Positions 22,368 to 32,339 of a stretch of DNA of 64,000 nt are shown piece after piece. The DNA lies in assembly GCF_000699445.3 (NCBI RefSeq), contig NC_067196.1, positions 29,653,116 to 29,717,115 of the forward strand, in the 5' to 3' direction. The notes below the pieces were generated by a model, which worked only from the letters and a program-made list of their open reading frames with translations, was not told where the DNA came from and made no database searches. Each line of letters begins with the position of its first letter. The first letter of the stretch is position 1. Made by a program: the position numbers and the translations under genes. The stretch comes from Schistosoma haematobium (lineage: Eukaryota > Platyhelminthes > Trematoda > Strigeidida > Schistosomatidae).

Positions 22368-22501
22368 CTCTGTATAGACTGTCCCATTCAGATGCATACA
22401 TATACATATGTTTTTGGCAAATTTACGCAGGATTACTCGCGATCCATCACGTGGTTGTAGTAACTTTTTAGTAAGTTGTCTTTGTTCATTGGCGTTGACC
22501 A
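22368..22501 (-). CDS. Unidentified gene, upstream exon (exon A)
   Basis: The minus strand reads VNANEQRQLTKKLLQPRDGS and continues to ...CICMHLNGTVYTE, ending exactly at a strong GTATGT donor in phase 0. The exon at 20805 begins in phase 0, so the two join without disturbance (NGTVYTE then RIINQT). The acceptor is less certain: an AG at 22503-22502 is preceded by only a weak pyrimidine tract. Earlier exons and the start codon are not identified. Confidence 0.5.
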
Positions 22502-22509
22502 CTCAGCAA

Positions 22510-23140
22510 TTATCGAAATCGTAATCAGTGCTAGTTGGACAGGAGAACAAAGGACAACAAAATTTAGCGTCGCAAACATATATAGACAAGAAAGAAACGC
22601 AAAGACAAAACGAATATGGTTTCACAAATATTGGAGTATGTCAGTTATTTCTTAACAACTATTTCGTTCTCTTGGAGAAACTAACAAAATGAAAGCCAAA
22701 ACAAAATGAGATAATGTACTTTCACCTAATTTTCACTGATTCACTAGTGTCTGTCATTTTCTAGTTGTTGGACGGTTTAAATCTCAACATGACAGACTGT
22801 TAGTGATGCTTACATGGGAAGAATATTAACCGATTTAGAGAATTTAAAAGGAATAAAAGTGACTGAAAACACTGATTTCAGCAAGCATGCGCAAGGTGTC
22901 AAGTTGACGTCTTATTTAATTGCTTTGAAAGTAAAAGAGATACAATTGAGTAAATTGTGATACTCAATGGTAAACATTAAGCTTCTTTTAAGGTGTTATT
23001 CACAATGAAATAGATTCAGATTCGGATATACCATGAACTTAAGTAACTAGTGAATGTTGTTAGATATAAGTTAGTAGCTGTTCAATAAGTTTAGCCAGAA
23101 TATCCAGAAAACCTGATTCGACTTACTTGAAGTGTGCGTT
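22510..23140. other. No gene recognised
   Basis: AT-rich interval upstream of exon A of the minus-strand gene. Missing 5' exons could lie here or further upstream, but none is convincing. Confidence 0.3.
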
Positions 23141-23144
23141 TCCC

Positions 23145-23330
23145 ATTGTTCGTTAATAGCTCTCATGAGACCGTGACAAATGTTATGAGTTCAAGTCCTA
23201 GTGCTTCGGGATAATCTGAGTTGGTAAGGAGCTAAAATATGAACAACAACACTGGAGTGCAGGTGTGTTTGACTGAGAAATCCCGAATAAGAATTAGTGC
23301 ACGTCCTAGATTCCACTATTAGTCACAGTC
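23145..23330 (+). mobile_element. Hammerhead-type SINE relic 1
   Basis: A possible A-box (TAGCTCTCATGAG, about 23158) and a B-box-like GAGTTCAAGTCC (23187-23198) are followed by a decayed hammerhead ribozyme module. CTGA-GAAATCCCGAATA stands at 23273-23289 and CACGTCCTAGATTCCAC at 23300-23316. The order of motifs matches schistosome Sm-alpha type SINEs, in which a polymerase III promoter is followed by a hammerhead. The core CTGATGA and GAAA elements are mutated, so self-cleavage is not expected. Confidence 0.55.
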
Positions 23331-24264
23331 CAGTGTACTAGGAACGTGTAATTAGAAGGGAATATCGAGGCATCCATATATGATGTACACATACCAACAG
23401 AGACTTATAAATTGGAGTCCTGAATAAGGACAAGGTGAAATCACACGACTTTACTAATTAACCATTTCGAAGGGTAAGGGAGCGCTTTTTGTTTAACGAT
23501 AGAACTAAGACTCTTTAATTCTCAATACTTATCTAATTAATCTTAATGTTTTATGGTTAACATCTTCAAATTTCAAATGGGAATTAATTATCCACTAACA
23601 TGAGATGAAAATAAATACATCAAGTAAGTGAATCCACACATTTTTCTGATCAATCAATTAATCAGTTTGAGAAATTCTCATATTCATTATCGATGGGGCG
23701 GTAGTTAGTTGATTATCATGATGAGTTGTTATAATGAAGCGTTGATCTGTGGAGTTGACCACATGGGGAATATGATAGTTGTTATCAGTCGAGTTGAATG
23801 ATAGTCACTCATTATGATAAATTAGTTGAGACTGAAAACGTGAACCGTTGGATTTCAAGTCAGTGGTCTTATAGTATTATTCCCACTAGCAGACGTTTAG
23901 GTCCTGGATTAGATCTCATATGTGGTCTTAAATAAAGGTTGTTGAGAATACGAAAGTTGTGACAAAACAGTTATTCAACGCTCCATTGGTTATCAACGGT
24001 CCTTCACTTGGTGCTAGTCCGTGATGTTAACCAATGATAATTCATCTTACAAAAAGAAGAATACTCACATGAATAAATACTTGTTAAAGTATCTACAACT
24101 ACCAACGAAGATAGTGGCTGACATGTAGGTATATAGAGAAAAAAGCAAATTGCAAACAACTAAACAAATCAAATCCCCACACATAGTTTTTGTTCACTTT
24201 TGTCACGCCAGTTTCTTGTTTCGACATGTTTCCTTAATTTCTGTCATTCGATAATAAATTTCAG
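23331..24264. other. No gene recognised
   Basis: AT-rich interval. Around 23690-23940 there are tRNA/SINE-like scraps (for example a GTCAGTGGTCT A-box-like string), but no B-box. Confidence 0.35.
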
Positions 24265-24384
24265 AAAAAAAGACCACCACTTTGTAGCAATAACTCTGGT
24301 GCATATTTTATGTTAGTTCAATATGCTGGTTCTAAAACTGTACAAGTAATAAATAAATGGGCATGTTCAATAATAGGCGATTGA
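24265..24384 (+). CDS. Candidate terminal exon, unidentified
   Basis: A good acceptor (AATAAATTTCAG) leads into 39 codons, KKRPPLCSNNSGAYFMLVQY... to ...WACSIIGD, and a TGA. An AATAAA lies about 120 nt downstream (near 24505). The residue mix is typical of real protein. No upstream exon was identified on the plus strand and the product is not recognised. It could be the last exon of a gene starting far upstream, or a chance frame. Confidence 0.3.
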   Translation, partial: KKRPPLCSNNSGAYFMLVQYAGSKTVQVINKWACSIIGD

Positions 24385-24839
24385 GTTGAGGGTAATGTGG
24401 ATCTTTGTGTTTATCTAATATAGTAACAGCCATAAAAGATAACACATTCTTTCTGATAATCGTGATAAAGATTTTAAAACATGGTAATAATTTCGTTTCC
24501 ATAAAATAAATGAAACTTATTTAATATATTTGTTGCTATAATTATGAGTGTATGACAAATTGAATGATACGATAGATAAGCTTACATTCATTCACAGATA
24601 GATTAGGAATTTGTTTTATTTTAGGTTGGTCACTTGTTAGTTATGAATGGAAATAGTTTTATCCGAAAGTAATTTTAGATTAATAAAATTGTATAACAAC
24701 TAGGAAATATTGACCAATCTCTACCTTCCACCCTATAACAATCATGTACTCAGTACTGATTAGTCCCTACAAGAAAATTTCCGGTGCTGAAAAATCTCTG
24801 GTGTGAGACAGGAATCACGAATTGACTGGAGTTACGAAT

Positions 24840-24990
24840 GCAAAATATTGGGTAGTACTGATTCAGTGATCTGAAGGTTAACCAGTTGCTGTGATGGCCG
24901 AAGATTGTGGGCTCGATCTAAGCTTGTGTTGTTGATATACACTTAGGAGGAGTTCCGTAGTAGAACAAAACAGTTATCCAGTGCCTGCCG
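24840..24990 (+). mobile_element. Hammerhead-type SINE relic 2
   Basis: A B-box-like GGGCTCGATCT (24909-24919) is followed by CACTTAGGAGGAGTTCCGTA (24940-24959) and, after GTAGAACAAAACAG, by TTATCCAGTGCC (to 24984). This matches the arrangement of a second schistosome hammerhead-like SINE subfamily (CTGAGGAGTCCC...GGACGAAACGG...CCAGTGC) with several substitutions. The central CTGA is altered, so it is probably inactive. Confidence 0.5.
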
Positions 24991-24999
24991 ACCTTAAAT

Positions 25000-25759
25000 A
25001 ATTCATTAAACGAAGTCAATCAGCGGTGTAAACTACAAAATTGAGGAAATATTGGTCAGTTAATGCCACATGCACCAATCAAGGACATTCACATTGAGCG
25101 CTGAACAGTTAAGTCTACTTAAGCAATAATTTAAATTACAAGTCTATTGACTAATTTTGAAATGATGGAGAAAATTTGTAGATTAGGTGGATGCTTTGGA
25201 AGGTGTTTCATTCTCAAGGGGTTTATTTGTTTGTGAAGCTTCCATCGTTGTTGTGGACAGCATCACCAGTGTTGGGAAGACGAAGGAGAATTCACAACTA
25301 ATAACTAACGTTTATTTAAACGTAAACTAACTTTTGTGGTCACTAGATTAAAAACAAATAGACTGTTCAGTATGTTTGTCTGGTTATTAGAGTTAAAAAA
25401 TTGTCTTATTTGAGTAGAACAAAATCGTCAATTCGTTGTTCCTGGAAGTTATGGCTTGACCTCATTACAGAACCACTGTTCAGTTAAATGAGAGACAAGT
25501 GTATTAGTTTTACATCACGACCCCATCAATACAGAATATGTTCGGAATTATGTTTGTAGTCGAAGACGAATGTTTTTGATCTCTTTAGTTGAAGGTCATT
25601 TGAACTACTTATAAGTATACCAGATGTTATGACTAATAATTTTGCATACAAAACATCATATTATGAAAGAAAGTCTCTCAAAAGTATTACTGAGGCTTCA
25701 GGCAAAAGACTAGCTGTGTTTAGAAATGGAAAGTGAAGTAAACACTACTCCATACGGAG
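25000..25759. other. No gene recognised
   Basis: AT-rich interval without convincing coding or repeat signals. Confidence 0.35.
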
Positions 25760-25930
25760 ATCTATCTGGGAGTTGGATTTTGAGAATACTCTCTACTCTT
25801 TGCGAGTAGACAAGTCGCGGAATTCCCCACCATCTGAAATGGCCCAAACAACTTCCACAGAGTCTTTCAGGAAGAAAGTTGATGTGTTCTTAAAGACCTA
25901 GAACAGCATCCCATACTGACTTACTGGTAT
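25760..25930 (+). mobile_element. LINE ORF2 3' end relic (CR1/jockey-like)
   Basis: A plus-strand frame reads SRNSPPSEMAQTTSTESFRK and ends in KVDVFLKT and a stop at about 25900. It resembles the extreme C-terminus of CR1/jockey-type reverse transcriptases, which have WNSLP.E...A.S..SFK..LD.FL. Only the tail survives, as expected for a 5'-truncated insertion. Confidence 0.42.
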
Positions 25931-26265
25931 TTCTCTCAGTTGTACTTGTTTTATAAACCTAGGCCCCTCCCTATCTGGAGTAATCAGTGATCCATTGCTA
26001 CTAGACACGATACCTGGTTCAGAGAAGGGCAGGCATTTGAACCACTTAACAATCTCAGAATTCAACTTGTTTCAACACACCATATTGACCGGACAAGGAT
26101 TTAGAAGTATCCACTATCCTTTCGACTGTTATTTTTAGTCGTTTAGAGAGTTTTCGATCAATTGCCATTAACTTGGTTGTTTCAATTTTTGGAAAGAAAT
26201 ATTATCTGACAAAAATCAATGGTTGTTCCGTGAAAAGACCTATACATTATATATAAACATATGTC

Positions 26266-26321
<56 letters not shown>
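26266..26321. repeat. (AAT)n microsatellite
   Basis: About 56 nt of perfect ATA/AAT units. Confidence 0.95.
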
Positions 26322-28609
26322 CTGAAACTAATGTGAACACATCATAAATACAAATATCACTTAAATAATCGTTTTATGAATTTCCTAAATCCTATTTATA
26401 GAAATATGTTAATAAGATGCAAGTGTACTTTTTCTTTTGAGTTAATTTCCATATGATTAGAATATTACATAAACAAATAAACGTCTGATTAGTGTAAATG
26501 ATATTTTTCCAAAGAAGAATAGTTTTTATTTCAGTTGAAAGATGAACTGTGTAGATCTCTTCATGGTCTATCATACGACAAGATGTTCACAACTATCAAC
26601 AAAAATAAAGCAAGCAGACAGTAGGAATTAGTCAATTCAAAATCTAGTATATCTACCGAATGTATATGAATGCTATATATTTTGATTATTGTTATCCAGT
26701 CAACACTTTGATCAATCTATGCTCGAATGGAACAAAATCTGTCTGGTTAGTTAGTACGATAAAAGGCTAAATTGATACATGATGTCCATTCATATAATAG
26801 TTTGTGAAATAAAGAGGGAATGAAGAATATGATTAAAATTATAAGAAACCATACATAACGCTTAGGGTTGAATAAAGGATCTTCTAGATTAGTGTTCCTA
26901 AATTAATTATCATCCATGTATAATATTTCTTCTAAAAAGAAACCATTTAAATTGCACTTGGTCTTATCAACAAGATTTCGACTAGGAAATCCACTAGTTA
27001 TGCACTCAAATTCATATTGTATTTCTATGGTCCATTCGATACCTCTATCACGATTTCCGACACGCTCTGAAGCCGTCGTGGGGTGGATAGTCTAGGTGGG
27101 TAATTCACAGAGACCTGTATACCCATGAACGTAAATCAAGTGGAAGGTCGCTGAGTTATTGTTTCTACTTAGTTTGTTGCCCTTTTCTAGTGTGCGATCA
27201 TAGCCACACATGAATTCACTTAAATGTAACCAATCTCAAGCTAATTAACCATTAATGCTGATTACGTTACGAAACACTCACTAGGTAAAATGACCTGACA
27301 TAATAGTGCATGCCGTTTGGTGTTAGCGAGTGAAAGTAAGCGACAGGAAACACTGGATATCACAGTCAGAGATGTTGTTACTGAGCTATATGTAACTCAG
27401 ATTACCAATTGTAGGACTGTGACATTTACACACTGAGTGATTGCATCATCACAACCACTGCTGTTTTGTCTAGTTCTAACTGCTGATTTTCAAACACATA
27501 ACGCAACAATAGTTTCAGACTATGAATTGTTCAGAAAATGATTTCACATAAGAGGAGTTTGTGCTTCGAAAATGATTCTAAGCGTGTGAGATGCGATATA
27601 GTAACATGTATTGTGCTCAACTCTCATTTTCCCGAAATCTTTCAGCTAAATGAAGAGTGTTGTATAGGGGTCTACCACATCGTGCAAATAGTCCATTCAT
27701 AGTACCGGCTAATCGGAATCTGAATAGAGTACTGAAAATAACATTTGTTGTGGTGGTCAGTAATGCAAGCCTGAATTCCCAAACAGACATGTAGATTCTT
27801 AGTTTCAAATCGACCTTGTTGACAAATGCCAACAAGTACAAAATTCAAACCAAGAGTTCTTCTCTAAACGATTTGAAGAGTTAAGTTGAAGTCAACAATT
27901 ACCACTTTTCTTTCAAGTCAGAAGTTTATGAAAGCTGAAAATAACAATGGTCAATTTTAGGACGATCTCGTCCTAACCGAGAGTTTTATTCCATTCTAGT
28001 TTATGGCCGTTCCCACATTGATCAGAATGGTGTTCGTGTATGTAAAAACGATAGTCATTTATTATGTTGTTTTATGTTACTGTCTAGAAACAATTAAGAA
28101 TGACATTATGGTCATTCTACTTTCTATTAATAATCTTGTCATTATCACCATCACCATCATCATTATTATTATTATCGTCAAAATCAATTCATTGTAAACT
28201 GAATTATTCATATTATCATCTTCATTAATCTTCATTATTTCGTTTGTAAACACAAATAATACTTCTTTAATTAAACGTAACAATTGTCTACTTTGTTTTT
28301 TCGTGCTAATGTATAGTGGGATATTATTTTCCGCCAAAAAAAGCTAAACAATTTCAAAAAATTAATTCATTATCTCTATTTATGTCTTTATTTATGAAAA
28401 AGGAGATGAAATTGTGGTTAAAACTACAACTTAAATGTCTATACACATTAATAATTCATTAATCTGTGAGTGAAATTATAGGAGAGGACATTTCCAAAGT
28501 TATTAATCATGATCACTGTAGATAAATGTGCGAAGAAAACAATTTAAATTACTTAATAGTAGTATTTTGCTACTTATCAACAAACTATAGAAAAGTAGAT
28601 GAATTTACA
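26322..28609. other. No gene recognised
   Basis: Mostly AT-rich. Open frames at 26392-26574, 27617-27841 and 28003-28197 lack recognisable products; the last is driven by a CAT/ATT-rich simple tract near 28140. A GC-richer scrap at 27050-27150 may be repeat-derived. Confidence 0.35.
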
Positions 28610-29390
28610 AATAACAATGCAGATGACCTGGCCCTTCTATCCCATACACATCAACAAATGCAAGTGAAGACAGTCAGTGTATCAGCAGTCTCTGTATGCA
28701 GCATTAGACCTCAACATACACAAGGGCTAAAGTAGGATCCTTAAATACAACACAGACATCACCAACACAATCACACTTGATGGAGAAATTCTGGAAGTGG
28801 TGCGAAAGTATTACGTAGTTGGACAGCATCATCGATGAACAAGAAGGATCCGATGCAAATGTAAATGCAAAGATTGGCAAAGTAAGGGATGCACTCGTAC
28901 AGTTGAAGAACATATGGAACTCAGAAAAACCATCAACCAATATCAAAGTCACAATCTTCAATGTGAACGTCAACACAATCCTACTGTACAGAGATGAAAC
29001 GTGGAGAACTACCACAACCATCATCAAAGAGGCAGAAGCATGTATAATCAAGTGTCTACTCAAGATACTAAATGTCCGTTGACCGGATACCATCAACAAC
29101 AACCTAATGTGGGAGAGAACAAACTAGGAAAAGACGTTGGAAGTGGCTAGGACATTCATTGTGGAAACCATCAAATTGCTTCACGAGGCAAGCACTAACT
29201 CGGAATCCTGAAGGGAAACTGAAAACTGGAAGACCAAAGAACACACTGAGCCGAGAATTGGAGACAAACATGAACAGATTGAATATCAACTGGAAAGGAT
29301 TTCATAGGACAGAGCAGGATGGAGAATGCTGATTGTCGGCTTATGCTCCTCCAGGAGGAGTAACAGGAGCAAGTAAGTGAGTAATGTAAA
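28610..29390 (+). mobile_element. RTE-like LINE relic, C-terminal part with 3' end
   Basis: The relic begins inside the RT domain at NADDLALLSHTHQQMQ (28617-28664), just after the position of the YADD box. It continues through MDSIIDEQEGSDANVNAKIG (28819 onward), QLKNIWNSEKPSTNIKVTIF and ILLYRDETWRTTTTII. Then comes a stop after KILNVR, and in another frame the basic C-terminus (about 29110-29340). The end, near AAGTAAGTGAGTAA, looks like the natural 3' tail. Stops and shifts make it dead. The section 28903-29246 nearly duplicates 6885-7250, including the premature stop after NVR. Confidence 0.85.
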
Positions 29391-30645
29391 CAAAATTGAG
29401 CATCTGCAATGACAGTGTAAAGAACGTGTGGATCATCATCATTATGGTGCGAAATAGCTATTCTAGTGACATTCTGAAACGATAAAATTAAAAGATCAAA
29501 ATATGAATGAACGTTTAGGGTTATAGGAGTATGTGCTCTTTCATTTGATATATTCAATACATAGTGACTAAATACATTTCTGGTTTTTAGATTCTTTTTC
29601 TTTCTTGAGAATTATCGGCTATAACTAAAGCTTGAAAAATGTCAGTCCAGTGTTTCAAAAGTACTTAAACTACGTTTAAAAATCCCAAACGTTTGCAGTT
29701 GCAAAGAACGAGCACAAAATGAGGCAAACTAACTTTGTATACAAAAATAGGTTCATTAGAATATATATTACTTATTGATTAGTGATTTTTAAAGCCGGAA
29801 AGTTCTGCCAATCTTTTAAACCAATCCACACACACACACACCATTTTGAATAAATTTGCATAAATCATATTTTAGTGTTTTTTCATGACTGTCATGGGTA
29901 TTCACCATAAGGTTTCCGAGCTTGTTTTTTGCATATTGCCGAATCTATCGGAATCCATGTTCACAGACTTCACCTTTATACTAGAAAGAACTGTAGTACA
30001 ACCACTCTCTCTGCTTTAACCATCGATATATATGAGTGTGTTTCAGTCGAACTTTGCCTAACCCCATTCATTCAAATAAATTTCTAATTCCTTTCCCTTT
30101 CGTGTTTTTACATGTTCCTACCATGGAATTGACTTTTTATCAAAATATTCTGTTAACTATTCTTTTTAACTATCACGTAATCTAACCACTGTTTAACTGA
30201 GTTTTTCAACTTTTACAAATAACTACCTCAGTTGTCACAATAATCTTTCTTCCAACTACTCAATTAAACACTTCATATTACTTTATGATCACTGTGAAAT
30301 TATATAACTATAATGTTATACCACTACTCAATTATTACTATCATTACTGTCGTTATCACTATTATATTATTGTTATAAATCATACATGTATATCAGTGAA
30401 GAGCCATAATGGAAAACTGGTTGGAAAAAGACTTGTCTCTATTCATTTTGTTTTACCAAATTTGTAAATGAGATTTTTCACTGTACTGAATGAAATCTGT
30501 GGAGCAAAAGTCAAGGTTGAAGGTTCTCAATGAGTATCTGAAGTGCAATGCGAGGTTGAGTGAAGAAAAGATAAATGTTAATTTTATAGAACAGAGTATG
30601 TAGACTAGTCTGTATCCAAAAATATACTAGAAGTGTTTTAGTACC
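29391..30645. other. No gene recognised
   Basis: AT-rich. It contains a short (CA)n tract at 29827-29841. Open frames on both strands are short and show no domain. Confidence 0.35.
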
Positions 30646-30907
30646 TCTAGAGTTCGACCAAATGGAAGGACCTTTAAATGGTATGCTTTAAACCAAATCG
30701 GTTCTCGGAATCCATATATTATTATTGCAATGTTAAAATATTGTAAATGAGAGAGTTTGTGCTGTTGAAGAACTTCCTGATAGCTTAAAAGAACAATTTT
30801 CGGACTGCGTGAGGATAGTGGTTGATACAAGAAAAGAAAGGAAACGTACTGAGTTGAAGAAAAGCCAGGACAGACAGACTCAACAAATACTATTTCCATC
30901 TAACTGA
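30646..30907 (+). pseudogene. Frameshifted coding relic, unidentified
   Basis: Two plus-strand frames follow one another and look like one protein interrupted by a single frameshift. The first is VRPNGRTFKWYALNQIGSRN followed by PYIIIAMLKYCK. The second is ERVCAVEELPDSLKEQFSDC, then VRIVVDTRKERKRTELKKSQ, ending in a TGA at 30905-30907. The change of frame falls at about 30745. Both halves are rich in charged residues and predicted helical. There is no initiating ATG or clear splice site, so it is more likely a retroelement ORF1 or gene fragment than a live gene. Confidence 0.4.
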
Positions 30908-32083
30908 AGTCAGTATGAACACAATTTTCCCAGTGTTGATCTCAACTGTCCTGAGTTGGGAACTTGTCACTACGCCTTAAGTTTTGTGACATTAAGAAAC
31001 GGATCAATCAAACGGGCATTGAGACTCAGTGTGAAAATCCTTTTCACGCAAAAGTTAGAGCTACTGACTTCAACGAAAGATGATGTCGAAAGGTTTAAAT
31101 CAGTACTAGTGAACTACTGGTTTAGATAATTAAATGGTGGACACATCAATATTGAAATCCTAAATGGAATTCACCATAACTATTGAGGAAAGAAGTTGAT
31201 CAACAATCAATGCAAGCAAGTATTTGGATGGATGATAAGTGCTCAAATACACTTGAAAGAATTGGATAGGATGTCATAATGAAATGATATTTATTTGTAC
31301 AATTGATTTGTTCGAGATGAGAAAATAAATGTTGGTAGGACTCATCTGAGTTATGCACAAGCTAATAAGTTCAGTTGGTTCATGATTTTCAAAGTAAGTA
31401 TTCACAAATGGAAAAGATGAGAAATGAATTTCTCATTACAGGACTGCGATTTTTTGGAAAGTGAAACAATATACAGTTTTGGGGAGACTCTCAGAAGTAA
31501 TCTAAATATTGGATTGAGACCAGTGGAGATATTTTTATCACTGAGTATGACAAGGAGGATTTACAAGAACATGGGGAGAGAAAACAGTTGTGTGTTACAC
31601 TCGTTGTGTGCTAATCATAGTTAATAAAGTGTAAAACATTCATTCGCATTGTTTATTTATATTACTAAAGCCGTTGTGGATTAATCACAGACTCTTTTAT
31701 ATTCAATGGTCGACTTTAAACCCTCTAATTGCTAAGACGTTTACAAATCTTAGTAAGGCGGAGTTGCACCGTTTGTCAATTGCTTAGATTAGGTTCATAA
31801 TATTAACCTTGTATCTCATGTTCAGTAGATGAAGTGAGATCAAACTAATGATAGTATTTTGAGTTTTGAGTAACAGATAGTTAGGGATATATTAAATCGT
31901 GAATAAACCTGTCCGGTTCTCTATCTTAACGCACCTACTATTGTACATTCAAATGAATTGGTATGTGCAGTTCATATTGAAACATGGTGAGCATTTCTAT
32001 ACCATTTACTTTGTTAAACAATATGTGGATTACACCAGAATTAATTTCACTGTAAGAAATATACTATTTTAGGTTTATTTTAG
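30908..32083. other. No gene recognised
   Basis: AT-rich interval. A 66-codon frame at 31424-31624 follows a TTACAG and could be a decayed exon, but no family is recognised. Confidence 0.3.
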
Positions 32084-32333
32084 GCTTCCATGGAATTATA
32101 TCATGCGAAAGAATCAATCGGAGAAATACATACTTTTTGTCAGGTTTATTTAATTCAGTCATCATTTACGTAGATGTACTTATGAATATCATATATTATG
32201 TGATGAAATTAACAGAACAATTAGTTTATGGTGTAGCTGAAGAGGACGTGATCCGATACAATAAGTTAATTGAATTCTACAAACATAGACAATTTTATCA
32301 TGTTTATAACTCACCTTTAACTGACAAACAGTG
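32084..32333 (+). CDS. Candidate internal exon, unidentified
   Basis: A TTTATTTTAG acceptor and a perfect GTAAGT donor bracket 250 nt that stay open in one frame. It reads FHGIISCERINRRNTYFLSG, then LFNSVIIYVDVLMNIIYYVM, and ends RQFYHVYNSPLTDKQ. Phases are 2 nt at the start and 2 nt at the end. A hydrophobic stretch near the middle (VIIYVDVLMNIIYYVM) could be membrane-associated. No start codon is required because it is internal. Neighbouring exons were not found, so the gene must have long introns or be broken. Product unknown. Confidence 0.45.
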
Positions 32334-32339
32334 GTAAGT

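Noticed and set aside
28003..28337. Isoleucine/methionine-rich frames on both strands
   Set aside because: They are translations of a CAT/ATT simple-sequence tract.
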